Below the pieces are notes generated by a model, which did not search any database, was not told the origin of the DNA, and was given only the letters and a program-made list of their open reading frames with translations. This document shows positions 38,260-46,801 of a stretch of DNA of 64,000 nt, one piece after another. The stretch is from Marivirga salinae (GTDB taxonomy: Bacteria; Bacteroidota; Bacteroidia; Cytophagales; Cyclobacteriaceae). Numbering within the stretch: position 1 is the first letter of the stretch; each line of letters begins with the position of its first letter. Location of the stretch: contig NZ_CP129971.1 of NCBI RefSeq assembly GCF_030503855.1, positions 1,247,501 through 1,311,500 of the forward strand, in the 5' to 3' direction. Both the position numbers and the translations under genes were made by a program.

Positions 38260-38296
38260 ACTAAAGGCACACAAAATTACTTTGTGTGCCTTTAGT
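38260..38296 (-). promoter_or_regulatory. large intercistronic hairpin before the TonB receptor
   Basis: Perfect 16-bp arms ACTAAAGGCACACAAA and TTTGTGTGCCTTTAGT enclose a 5-nt loop. On the transcribed minus strand it lies between the lipoprotein stop and the receptor start, 41 bases before the latter. The tail is not an immediate T-run, although AAAAAAA occurs 30 bases later. It could be a terminator, a stabilising stem, or attenuator that sets the expression ratio. Confidence 0.6.
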
Positions 38297-38365
38297 AAGC
38301 TATCCTAGTTGATTAAGGATTTATTATAAATTAGCCGTTATGTTAATTCAATGTTATCTGAATTA

Positions 38366-39568
38366 TTATAAACTTGATACGTTAGCAGCCACATCAGCCC
38401 AAGTCCAGTTTGCAAATACAGAAGCATCTGCTTGTCCGCTCGTTCCAGCAACAATTCCAGCTGGGACTTCACTTCCTTCAGGAATATAGTTTGTTAATTC
38501 AGTGTTAACATCAAGGATAACATTGTCAAAAGTAACATTTGCAGCATTTACTCTATTGATGATTTGACCATCAGCAATTCCAGTAATGAAAACGTTTCTT
38601 AAGATTACTCCTGAATTGTTATCAGTATTGATTAAATCTTGAGAACCTCTTTCAACTTCTCCATCTGAATCAAAAGATGAAGCAACTACAGTTCCATTAG
38701 AGAAAACATGTTGTACATCTAATAATACATCACCTTCAGGTCCATCTAATTCAAAGCAATGTCCAGCAGGAGTAACTACTAAGAAATTATCCATAGTACC
38801 GCTCCATGATTGGTCAGTATCCATTCCGTCATCACCTGCATTCCATACTAAAGCATTAGTAACGTTAACAGTCCCACCGAACCATTCGATTCCGTCATCT
38901 TGGTTACCGACTATCTCTACATTTTCGATTACTGTTCCTGAACCAACACCGCCTAAAGTTAAGCCATTGATTTCATTACCTGCTCCTATGTTAGTTCCAC
39001 CATGACGAATAGAAATATATCTTATTTCACCTGAATTATCTTCAGCATTAGTTCCTCCGTAAAGTCCGTTTGGATCAGAAGTAGGGATACCTTCAATTTG
39101 TACTTCAGCAGCCGAAGCTGAGATAGGAGCATTTCCTAAAATGATAACACCACCCCATAAACCATTTTGAGTTGGATCTAAATTTGGAGAAGCAATTTCA
39201 CCCGGCTGAATTTCATCTGCAACTGATGTGAAAATGATTGGCTCATCAGCAGTACCTTGTGCAAATAATTTTCCATCTCTAGCAACAATTAGAGCAGTTG
39301 CATTTGCTTGTGAACCAGCTTCACCTTTTATAATTGTACCGGCTTCTATTGTTAATTCAGCGCCAGCTTCCACAACAATTCTTCCACCTAATTGATAAAC
39401 TTTGTCTTTTGACCAAGTAGTATTTTCAGTAATGTTGTCTGTAACTACAACAATACCCTCGTTTTCCTCTTCTTCATTTACTTCTGGCTCAACTGTGTTT
39501 TCATCACAAGCTGTGAATCCAAATGCAAGTACTAAAACTAGCATCGCTAATAAATTAATTTTCTTCAT
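38366..39568 (-). CDS. beta-helix lipoprotein paired with the TonB receptor
   Basis: A 400-residue lipoprotein (lipobox GFTAC, Cys21). After an acidic linker (residues 24-37) it contains a right-handed beta-helix rich in Gly, Asn, Ile and Val: GGRIVVEAGAELTIEAGT, GLWGGVIILGNAP, VIENVEIVGNQDDGIEWFGG. Bacteroidetes often carry such proteins next to a TonB receptor, where they may bind the substrate at the surface; that is an inference here. Start chosen at the signal peptide. The receptor gene follows 146 bases downstream. Confidence 0.83.
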   Translation of the reverse strand: MKKINLLAMLVLVLAFGFTACDENTVEPEVNEEEENEGIVVVTDNITENTTWSKDKVYQLGGRIVVEAGAELTIEAGTIIKGEAGSQANATALIVARDGKLFAQGTADEPIIFTSVADEIQPGEIASPNLDPTQNGLWGGVIILGNAPISASAAEVQIEGIPTSDPNGLYGGTNAEDNSGEIRYISIRHGGTNIGAGNEINGLTLGGVGSGTVIENVEIVGNQDDGIEWFGGTVNVTNALVWNAGDDGMDTDQSWSGTMDNFLVVTPAGHCFELDGPEGDVLLDVQHVFSNGTVVASSFDSDGEVERGSQDLINTDNNSGVILRNVFITGIADGQIINRVNAANVTFDNVILDVNTELTNYIPEGSEVPAGIVAGTSGQADASVFANWTWADVAANVSSL

Positions 39569-39695
39569 CGTGAGTAATTTTAATAAGTTTAAATTTCTTT
39601 GCGACAAAGGTGGGTTTTAATTGTTAACTGAATTTGTCAGACTCTTTAGCAAATTGTTATCAATTCTATACACTATTAATTTTGTGTTAAAATAA

Positions 39696-39721
39696 AAAAG
39701 CGTCCCATCCGGAACGCTTTT
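39696..39721 (-). terminator. moxR terminator
   Basis: AAAAGCGT pairs with ACGCTTTT, with an inner CC/GG after one mismatch and an ATCC loop. On the minus strand a T-rich tail follows, 25 bases after the moxR stop. Confidence 0.75.
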
Positions 39722-39746
39722 AAAATTATCTTGAAAATAGTGCTAA

Positions 39747-40730
39747 TTAACCAATAGGCACTTGTTTTAATATTTTTTCAATGATATCCTTTGTTGTTAC
39801 CCCATCTGCTTCTGCTTCATAGTTGAGCAAAATTCTATGGTTCATCACATCATAAGCAACTTCTTTTATATCTTCAGGTAATACGTAATCTCTACCTTCC
39901 ATATAAGCAACAGCCTTTGCGCTCAGGTTTAAATTAATACTAGCACGAGGTGAAACTCCATATTGGATATATTCTGCTTCTTGTTTCAAACCATAATCTA
40001 AAGGAGATCGAGTGGCATAAACCAATTCGATTATATAGCGCTCTAAGGATTCAGAAATCTCTACTTGATTTACCTGATCTCTAATGCTAAATATTTCCTC
40101 TTTAGTCAGAATAGTATTAACATCCTTATTAAATGTCATATTCGACATTCTTCTCATTACTTCTAGCTCCTGAGATTTTGTAGGATAACTAACCGTTACC
40201 TTTAGCATAAATCGATCGACCTGTGCTTCCGGTAAAGGATAAGTTCCTTCCTGATCCACTGGGTTTTGGGTGGCTAAAACCAAAAATGGTCTATCCAATT
40301 GGAATGTAGTTTCTCCAATCGTTACTTGTTTTTCCTGCATGGCTTCCAAAAGAGCCGATTGAACTTTAGCAGGAGAACGGTTCACCTCATCAGCCAAAAC
40401 TAAGTTGGAGAAAATAGGTCCTTTCTTCACTTCAAAGTTTCCTTGCTTCTGATTGTAAATCATGGTTCCGATCAAATCGGATGGCATTAAATCAGGTGTA
40501 AACTGAATTCTTTGAAAATCTAAATGCAATACATTAGCTAGTGTATTTACAGTTAAAGTTTTTGCCAAACCGGGAACACCTTCTAATAATACATGTCCGT
40601 TAGTGAAAAGACCAATCAATAAACGGTTGACCATGTATTCTTGTCCAACTACCACTTTAGCCACTTCAGACATAACGTCCTTTACTTTCTGTTGCAATGC
40701 GCTTTTATTTTCTATCTGTGCTTCTTCCAT
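39747..40730 (-). CDS. MoxR-family AAA+ ATPase
   Basis: A 327-residue MoxR ATPase. Walker A is GVPGLAKTL, Walker B LVLADEVNR, sensor 1 LATQNPVDQEGTYPLPEAQVDRF. MoxR proteins act with VWA-domain and DUF58 proteins as chaperones. Here it is monocistronic: no DUF58 or VWA gene is next to it, since a terminator follows directly and apt is upstream in a separate unit. The partner genes must lie elsewhere. Confidence 0.93.
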   Translation of the reverse strand: MEEAQIENKSALQQKVKDVMSEVAKVVVGQEYMVNRLLIGLFTNGHVLLEGVPGLAKTLTVNTLANVLHLDFQRIQFTPDLMPSDLIGTMIYNQKQGNFEVKKGPIFSNLVLADEVNRSPAKVQSALLEAMQEKQVTIGETTFQLDRPFLVLATQNPVDQEGTYPLPEAQVDRFMLKVTVSYPTKSQELEVMRRMSNMTFNKDVNTILTKEEIFSIRDQVNQVEISESLERYIIELVYATRSPLDYGLKQEAEYIQYGVSPRASINLNLSAKAVAYMEGRDYVLPEDIKEVAYDVMNHRILLNYEAEADGVTTKDIIEKILKQVPIG

Positions 40731-40832
40731 GATTGCTTTATAAATCTCTTTTTAATCTGAATTTCAAATATATTATTTAAATTTTAAAAATTTAAACACC
40801 TATTAGTTCGGTGTGGAATATCAAATTGCTAT

Positions 40833-41363
40833 TTAATAAGTAACGATACTATAAACCGCTTCATTTTCTTTAGCTAGCTTTTTTTTGCCTTCCAAAAAGC
40901 CTAACTCAATCAGAAAGCTAAAGTTGCCTACTTTTCCGCCTAATTCTTTCACTAATTTGGCTGCAGCCAAGGCTGTGCCTCCTGTTGCCAGCAAGTCATC
41001 ATGAATCATTACATTCTGCCCTTTTTTGATTGCATCTTTATGGATTTCCATGGTGGCACTTCCATATTCTAGATCATAAGAATATTTAATGGTTTCATAA
41101 GGTAACTTACCTTCTTTCCTTACGGGTACAAATGGTACTCCTAATTTCTCGGCTATCATCATTCCAAAAAGAAATCCTCTGGATTCTACTCCCACTATCA
41201 CATCAATTCCGTCATTTTTAGCTTTTTCTACAAACCAATCTACAGTTTCAGTTATTAGTTTTGGATGTGAGAGAACTGGCGTAATGTCTTTAAATATGAT
41301 CCCTGCTTTCGGGAAGTCAGCTATATCTCGAATTTGGTCATTAATTTTTTCTGCTAATGTCAT
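40833..41363 (-). CDS. apt: adenine phosphoribosyltransferase
   Basis: Salvages adenine to AMP with PRPP. 176 residues, the usual size. Hallmarks are VGVESRGFLFG, VPVRKEGKLPYETI, and the PRPP motif VMIHDDLLATGGTA. Located just downstream (19 bases) of the threonine aldolase gene on the minus strand, likely in the same transcript. Confidence 0.96.
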   Translation of the reverse strand: MTLAEKINDQIRDIADFPKAGIIFKDITPVLSHPKLITETVDWFVEKAKNDGIDVIVGVESRGFLFGMMIAEKLGVPFVPVRKEGKLPYETIKYSYDLEYGSATMEIHKDAIKKGQNVMIHDDLLATGGTALAAAKLVKELGGKVGNFSFLIELGFLEGKKKLAKENEAVYSIVTY

Positions 41364-41382
41364 GGTGTAGGATAAAATGGGT

Positions 41383-42399
41383 TTAAATAGCTTTTAATTT
41401 CTTGATCATATCATCAAGCATGTCATCGTCAAAATCGAGATGTGTCACAAATCGGACATCATGCTTTCCAAATGGAACAGCTAAAATGCCTATTTGCTTT
41501 AGTTTTTCAACAAAATCAACCGATAAAGCATTGTTGGCTAATTTGAATATGACAATATTAGTCTCAACAGGCATAACGGAATCTACAAAACCTAAACTAT
41601 CTAATGCATTAGCAATAGTTTTTGCTCTATCATTGTCCTCATTAAGTCGGTTTATATGATGATCTAAAGCATAAATGCCCGCAGCTGCCAGAAAACCGGC
41701 CTGACGCATTCCGCCTCCTAAGACTTTTCTTACTCTTCTGGCTTTTTTGATAGTAGCTTTATCTCCAAGTAATAAAGAGCCTACAGGACAGCCTAATCCT
41801 TTTGACAAGCATATTGAAATGGTGTCAAAGTGCTTTCCATATTTCTTAGGATCATCATCTGTGGCAACTAAAGCATTGAATAGCCTAGCTCCATCCAAAT
41901 GAAGTTTCAAATTTTTGTCTTTACAAAGCGAACTAATTTTTTCGATTTCATTGAAGTCATATACGCAACCACCTCCTTTATTCATTGTGTTTTCTAAAGA
42001 AACCAAAGTTGAGATAGGTGCATGAACATCATCAGGATTGTTGATATTATCCTGAATCATTTCAGCCGTTATTCTTCCTCTATCACCATGCAACAAACGA
42101 ACGGAAGCAAAAGAATTATAAGCTATTCCACCACCTTCATATAAATAGATATGAGATTTTGCATCGCAAATAACTTCAGTGTGTGGAGCAGTATGGACTC
42201 TGATAGCAATTTGATTGGTCATCGTTCCGCTAGGGCAGAAAATAGCAGATTCCATCCCGAAATAATCAGCAGCTTTTTGTTCCAAAGCATTTATAGTAGG
42301 GTCTTCGCCAAAAACGTCATCTCCAACTGGGGCAGCCATCATGGCTTCCTTCATTCCAGCTGTTGGTTGGGTTATAGTGTCACTTCTTAAATCTATCAT
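41383..42399 (-). CDS. ltaE: low-specificity L-threonine aldolase
   Basis: A 338-residue PLP enzyme that cleaves threonine or allo-threonine to glycine and acetaldehyde. Starts MIDLRSDTITQPTAGM with GDDVFGEDPT, characteristic of the family; the PLP-binding lysine lies in SICLSKGLGCPVGSLLLG and the aspartate in LHLDGARLFNA. It is one base downstream of an 86-residue gene. Confidence 0.94.
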   Translation of the reverse strand: MIDLRSDTITQPTAGMKEAMMAAPVGDDVFGEDPTINALEQKAADYFGMESAIFCPSGTMTNQIAIRVHTAPHTEVICDAKSHIYLYEGGGIAYNSFASVRLLHGDRGRITAEMIQDNINNPDDVHAPISTLVSLENTMNKGGGCVYDFNEIEKISSLCKDKNLKLHLDGARLFNALVATDDDPKKYGKHFDTISICLSKGLGCPVGSLLLGDKATIKKARRVRKVLGGGMRQAGFLAAAGIYALDHHINRLNEDNDRAKTIANALDSLGFVDSVMPVETNIVIFKLANNALSVDFVEKLKQIGILAVPFGKHDVRFVTHLDFDDDMLDDMIKKLKAI

Positions 42400-42400
42400 T

Positions 42401-42661
42401 TTAAGATACTTTTTCGAGCCAATGTGGTAGTTTCACTTGATCTGTATAAAACTTTTTTCTGGTGTGATTACTATCAAAAGGAACGATTTTTTCGATACGG
42501 TCAGTTTTGGGATGATAAAAAGCTTCTACATAAAAATCATTCAATAAAAATAAATTCACTTTATAGCGATAGTAACGGATGGAAGTCACAAATTCCCCCT
42601 CTACATATAAGGTCTTTATCTTTTTAAATAAACTTAAACTTACAAACTCCTCTACCTTCAC
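42401..42661 (-). CDS. hypothetical protein between nitrilase fusion and threonine aldolase
   Basis: An 86-residue soluble protein, with many aromatic and basic residues (SIRYYRYKVNLFLLNDFYVEAFY). I do not recognise a family with confidence. It lies four bases after the GNAT-nitrilase stop and one base before the aldolase start, so it is in an operon with both. A small single-domain fold with several strands is likely. Confidence 0.75.
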   Translation of the reverse strand: MKVEEFVSLSLFKKIKTLYVEGEFVTSIRYYRYKVNLFLLNDFYVEAFYHPKTDRIEKIVPFDSNHTRKKFYTDQVKLPHWLEKVS

Positions 42662-42665
42662 TGAC

Positions 42666-44183
42666 CTATTTCTTTTTAAGTGTGTATAAATCTTTTCTTC
42701 TATCCTTCAAATTACGCACGCTTCCGTAAGTATGCAATTCTTTTAGCAAATTAACATCTACATCTGCAATTACTGTCATCTCAGTGTTAGGCGTAGCTTC
42801 GGTTTTAACCCCATTAGTAGGGAAAGCAAAATCAGATGGTGTAAATACTCCAGACTGCGCAAACTGAATATCCATGTTATTTACTTTAGGCAAGTTACCA
42901 ACACTTCCTGCTATGGCAACATAACACTCATTTTCTATTGCACGTGCCTGAGCACATAGTCTTACCCGCATATATCCATTTTGAGTATCCGTTAAAAATG
43001 GAACAAATAAAATCTTAACTCCTTCATCTGCCAATAATCTTCCCATTTCAGGGAATTCAACATCATAGCAAATATTAATTCCAATTTTACCACAATCTGT
43101 ATCGAAAGCTTGAATTTTCTTTCCCCCACTCATTCCCCATGCACTTACTTCTGCAGGCGTCATGTGGATTTTTTCATAGGTTTCGCTAGTTCCATCTCTT
43201 CTGCACAAAAATCCTTTATTGTAAAGTTTACCTCTGCTCATTACTGGCATACTTCCAGTAATGATATTCACATTATAATTAATGGCATACTCCTGAAAAA
43301 TTTCTTTTAAAGGCTCAGTATATTTTGCCAATTCTCTGATGGCTGAAGCTTCATCCAAATGGTTGAATTCTGCCATTAATGGGGCATTGAATAATTCAGG
43401 GAATAAAATAAAATCACATTGATAACCACTTACCACATCAATAAAGAATTCAATTTGCTCCTGCATTGCCTTTAAAGATGGAGTTGGTCGCATTTGCCAT
43501 TGCACTAATCCTAAACGAATTACCGTTTTTGGAATATGGACATATTCCTCCGAAGGTTCATAATAAATATTATTCCACTCAATTAAAGCGGCATACTCTG
43601 CAGATTGTTTATCGCCAGGTAAATAGCCTTTTAAAACTTTCTTTACGTGGAAGTCATTTGATAATTGGAAGGACAAGGTTTTGTCATAAATCTCTTTAGC
43701 AATTACTTTTTGAATATATTGCTTGGGCGTCATCTTCTCAGCGTATTTCGAATAACCTGGTAGTCTTCCGCCAGCTACAATAGAGTGAAGATTCAATTGC
43801 TCTACTAAATCTTTTCGAGCATCGTACATTCTACGCCCCACTCTCATTCCTCTAAAATCTGGGTGTACAAAAACATCTATCCCATAGAGTACATCTCCAT
43901 CAGGATTATGAGTGTCAAAAGATTCCTTTCCTGTAATCTGCGGATAGGTATGATTATCACCGAATTCGGAATAATCAACTATAATAGATAAAGCGCAGCC
44001 CGCAACTTGTCCATTTACTAAAACGCATAATTGCCCTTCAGGAAATTTATCAATTAGGGTTTTGATGTGCTCTACTTCCCATAAATCATCCCAACCCGCA
44101 TAAGCTTTCTTCATTGATTTCAGTAAGCTGCGGTAATCCTTTAATTTTAGATTCTCTAGGGTAACGATAAAATTATCTTGCAT
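42666..44183 (-). CDS. GNAT acetyltransferase-carbon-nitrogen hydrolase fusion
   Basis: A 505-residue two-domain protein. Residues 1-210 are a GNAT fold with an acetyl-CoA loop (RGMRVGRRM, residues 111-119). Residues 223-495 are a nitrilase-superfamily amidohydrolase whose catalytic triad is visible: Glu263 (FPELFNAP), Lys338 (EKIHMTP) and Cys372 (NICYDVEFPE). The fusion is recurrent in bacteria, including Bacteroidetes; its substrate is not established. An acylation followed by amide cleavage on the same molecule is a plausible but unproven logic. First gene of a group with the 86-residue protein, threonine aldolase and apt. Confidence 0.9.
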   Translation of the reverse strand: MQDNFIVTLENLKLKDYRSLLKSMKKAYAGWDDLWEVEHIKTLIDKFPEGQLCVLVNGQVAGCALSIIVDYSEFGDNHTYPQITGKESFDTHNPDGDVLYGIDVFVHPDFRGMRVGRRMYDARKDLVEQLNLHSIVAGGRLPGYSKYAEKMTPKQYIQKVIAKEIYDKTLSFQLSNDFHVKKVLKGYLPGDKQSAEYAALIEWNNIYYEPSEEYVHIPKTVIRLGLVQWQMRPTPSLKAMQEQIEFFIDVVSGYQCDFILFPELFNAPLMAEFNHLDEASAIRELAKYTEPLKEIFQEYAINYNVNIITGSMPVMSRGKLYNKGFLCRRDGTSETYEKIHMTPAEVSAWGMSGGKKIQAFDTDCGKIGINICYDVEFPEMGRLLADEGVKILFVPFLTDTQNGYMRVRLCAQARAIENECYVAIAGSVGNLPKVNNMDIQFAQSGVFTPSDFAFPTNGVKTEATPNTEMTVIADVDVNLLKELHTYGSVRNLKDRRKDLYTLKKK

Positions 44184-44269
44184 AGGTATTCAAAATTGAC
44201 TTTCTATTAAAAGCCTTTATAAAAATGGTAAAAGCTTTTCAAACTTCATTAATAAAGTCCAAAAAGTAA

Positions 44270-44314
44270 AAAACCACAGCAATATAAGTGGAATTCACTA
44301 GATGCTGTGGTTTT
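44270..44314 (-). terminator. lipA terminator
   Basis: A perfect 12-bp stem AAAACCACAGCA / TGCTGTGGTTTT across a 21-nt loop; on the minus strand it is followed by TTTTTTACTTTTT. It starts 19 bases after lipA. Confidence 0.85.
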
Positions 44315-44332
44315 GAAATATATTTACGCTCC

Positions 44333-45220
44333 TTAAATAGGGACGTTTACGTGTCTTTCGGCATGGTAAGAAGATCGCACTAATGGACCTGACTCAACAT
44401 ATTTCAAGCCTCTTTTCAATCCTTCTTCTCTGTACATATCAAAAACATCAGGATGTACATATTCAATTACATCATGGTGCCTTTTAGTAGGTTGTAAATA
44501 TTGTCCAACAGTTAAAATATCGCAGCCATGTGCTACTAAATCATCCATAGCCGCAAACATCTCATCATGAGTTTCACCTAAACCAACCATAATACCGGTT
44601 TTTGTTCTTTTCCCGTATTCCTTAGTAAGTTTGATCTGGTCTAAACTTCTTTGATATTTGGCTTGAGGTCTTACTCTTCTGTAAAGACTAGGAACCGTTT
44701 CCACGTTGTGAGAAACCACTTCTTGTCCAGCTTCAATCATTCTGTATAAAGCATCCCATTTTCCTTTTACGTCAGGAATTAATGTTTCTATTGTAGTTTC
44801 AGGAGAAAGTTCTTTTGTTTTCACAACAGTTTGATACCAAATTTCTGCACCTCTGTCTTTCAACTCATCTCTATTAACAGAAGTCAAAACAGCATGTTTC
44901 ACCCCCATTTTTTTGATAGCTTCTGCTACTCTTTGTGGTTCTTGCTCATCATATTCTGGTGGTCGACCAGTAGCTACTGCACAAAATGAACAGCTTCTGG
45001 TACATACATTTCCTAGAATCATGAAAGTGGCAGTACCTGCTCCCCAGCATTCTCCCATATTCGGGCAATTACCGCTTTCGCAGATAGTATGCAATTTATT
45101 TTCATCCACAATCTTGCGAACGTTTGCATACTCTTTACCAACAGGTAATTTAACCCTTAACCAATCAGGTTTTTTATTTTTCTTTTTTTCTTCTTGGCTT
45201 ACTACCGGTAAATCTATCAT
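44333..45220 (-). CDS. lipA: lipoyl synthase
   Basis: A radical-SAM enzyme that inserts two sulfurs into octanoyl-lipoyl domains. 295 residues. The auxiliary cluster cysteines are Cys47, Cys52 and Cys58 ([12 protein letters not shown]); the SAM cluster is Cys73, Cys77 and Cys80 (CTRSCSFC). The C-terminal serine motif VRSSYHAE that ligates the auxiliary cluster is present. Lipoate is needed by the keto-acid dehydrogenase whose E1 is encoded 3 kb away. Next to it upstream is an exported hypothetical. Confidence 0.97.
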   Translation of the reverse strand: MIDLPVVSQEEKKKNKKPDWLRVKLPVGKEYANVRKIVDENKLHTICESGNCPNMGECWGAGTATFMILGNVCTRSCSFCAVATGRPPEYDEQEPQRVAEAIKKMGVKHAVLTSVNRDELKDRGAEIWYQTVVKTKELSPETTIETLIPDVKGKWDALYRMIEAGQEVVSHNVETVPSLYRRVRPQAKYQRSLDQIKLTKEYGKRTKTGIMVGLGETHDEMFAAMDDLVAHGCDILTVGQYLQPTKRHHDVIEYVHPDVFDMYREEGLKRGLKYVESGPLVRSSYHAERHVNVPI

Positions 45221-45245
45221 ATCAATTTATTAATCGATTCTTAAT

Positions 45246-45959
45246 CTATTTTCTTGACCCAAACAGTATACTTACAAATGCAGCAGGGTAAAAGTTATAA
45301 TTTTTTGTACCTAAAGGCACAATTTGTATTTCTCTAGTGAAAATTTCAGCTAAAAAACCAACTTCAAAGCCAGTTATTTTACTCTTAAAGGATCCAAATT
45401 CAAATAGCAAAGAGGCTCTCAAGTGTGCGCCAGGAACTACTTCCATTTGATCTATTCCTGAAAAATATCCAGCAGGACCAATAATCGATGAACCATTCAG
45501 ATATTGTGAATATGTTACCAATCCGCCTCCTTCACTTCTCAGTAAATAAGGTGATACTAAACCTAATGTAGGTCCTCCAATTAATACTCCATTAATCTGA
45601 ACTCCCTTTTGTTCTGCTTTTTTAAACAACAACATATCGTAGCCATACATTAATCGAGTGCTTATTAAATATTTTTCTTTTCCTTCATAGAAAGAGGAGG
45701 AGCTAAAAAATGTTGGGCTCTGAACTCTTCTTTCTTGAGGATGTCGAATATTAGCAATTTCCAATCCGAATGTTTGAAATATGCGATCGGATTTTTTTGC
45801 ACTATATCTAAAAAAACCACCAGAAATTAGCCCTCCATTTGTTGCCTTCGTAGCTCCAAACAGAAATTCTTGCCCATAATCAAAAGGATCATCCTTTTGA
45901 GCTTTTGCATCAGTCAAAAGAAAGAATGTCAATAAAGAAAATATGAGCAGTTTTTTCAT
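45246..45959 (-). CDS. exported hypothetical protein, possible outer-membrane beta-barrel
   Basis: A 237-residue protein with a signal peptide (MKKLLIFSLLTFFLLTDAKAQ). The rest has alternating hydrophobic strands and ends with a hydrophobic/aromatic strand (YPAAFVSILFGSRK), consistent with a small outer-membrane barrel. I do not recognise a named family. It lies 25 bases upstream of lipA on the same strand. I start at the ATG that begins the signal peptide rather than seven codons earlier. Confidence 0.75.
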   Translation of the reverse strand: MKKLLIFSLLTFFLLTDAKAQKDDPFDYGQEFLFGATKATNGGLISGGFFRYSAKKSDRIFQTFGLEIANIRHPQERRVQSPTFFSSSSFYEGKEKYLISTRLMYGYDMLLFKKAEQKGVQINGVLIGGPTLGLVSPYLLRSEGGGLVTYSQYLNGSSIIGPAGYFSGIDQMEVVPGAHLRASLLFEFGSFKSKITGFEVGFLAEIFTREIQIVPLGTKNYNFYPAAFVSILFGSRK

Positions 45960-46022
45960 TTCTGTTAAATAATTCCACAAATTTAAGCTTTTAAATCAAA
46001 CGATAAAAAACTTAGTTAGTTT

Positions 46023-46427
46023 ATGGCAACTTCATCTATAAAATACGTCCACTTGTTAAAAACAAAAGCGACTCATAATGGTTCGGGAAATTCTTTAATT
46101 ACTGATGCTCCAGTCGATAATAATGGGGAAGGAGCCTATTTTTCTCCTACCGATTTAGCGGCTACCTCACTTGCAAGCTGTATGTTTACCGTTATGGGGA
46201 TTTATGCTGATCAAAATAAATTGGAATTAGGTGAAATCAATTGCGATTTACAAAAAGAAATGGCGGCAAATCCAAGAAGGATTAAAGCTATTACTATTGA
46301 CATCAATTGGAAAACTAACTTATCAGAGGATGAAATTCAGAAATTAAAGAAAATTGCCTTGAATTGTCCTGTAGCAAAAAGTTTACATCCTGATATTGAA
46401 CAGAATGTAACTTTTAATTTGTTGTAA
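46023..46427 (+). CDS. OsmC-family protein
   Basis: A 134-residue member of the OsmC/Ohr family of thiol peroxidases and stress proteins. Cys53 (LASCMFTVMG) and Cys115 (NCPVAKSLHPD) are the conserved redox pair that reduces organic hydroperoxides. The OsmC branch fits better than Ohr, judging by the YGSGNS-like N-terminus and lack of Ohr spacing. It is convergent with ytxJ and divergent from the exported hypothetical gene. Confidence 0.9.
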   Translation: MATSSIKYVHLLKTKATHNGSGNSLITDAPVDNNGEGAYFSPTDLAATSLASCMFTVMGIYADQNKLELGEINCDLQKEMAANPRRIKAITIDINWKTNLSEDEIQKLKKIALNCPVAKSLHPDIEQNVTFNLL

Positions 46428-46441
46428 TCTAATTGAAGTGC

Positions 46442-46783
46442 TTAAGCAGCAACTCCTGATTTCAAATTTTGATAACTGATTCCCATATGTGAATCATCAT
46501 AAACACATTCTCCATTTTTTATTAACAAAACTTGGGGAGATTGGTGCATCACTCCAAATATTTCAGCAACTGTATTTGATATGTCTCTATAGGAAATCAA
46601 ATCTAAATAATATGCTTTTACTTCAGCCATTTCGCTCTCATTCCAGCTTCTTTCTAATCTGTTCAAAGCCATTGCACTAATAGAACAACTAGTGCTGTGC
46701 TTAAAAATCACTATTGGATTTTCATTAGAATCTTCAATGATTTTATCTAATGTTTCTTTACTATCTAATCTATTCCAATTCAT
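46442..46783 (-). CDS. ytxJ: bacillithiol system redox-active protein YtxJ
   Basis: A 113-residue thioredoxin-fold protein of the YtxJ (monothiol bacilliredoxin-like) family. The single active-site cysteine is Cys33 in FKHSTSCSISAMAL, with the cis-proline-like HQSPQVLLI later. It is thought to act on bacillithiolated proteins. Together with ypdA at 20.3 kb it supports bacillithiol in this organism. It sits 18 bases downstream of the repeat-protein gene on the same strand. Confidence 0.9.
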   Translation of the reverse strand: MNWNRLDSKETLDKIIEDSNENPIVIFKHSTSCSISAMALNRLERSWNESEMAEVKAYYLDLISYRDISNTVAEIFGVMHQSPQVLLIKNGECVYDDSHMGISYQNLKSGVAA

Positions 46784-46801
46784 AAATTCTTTTTATAATA
46801 T

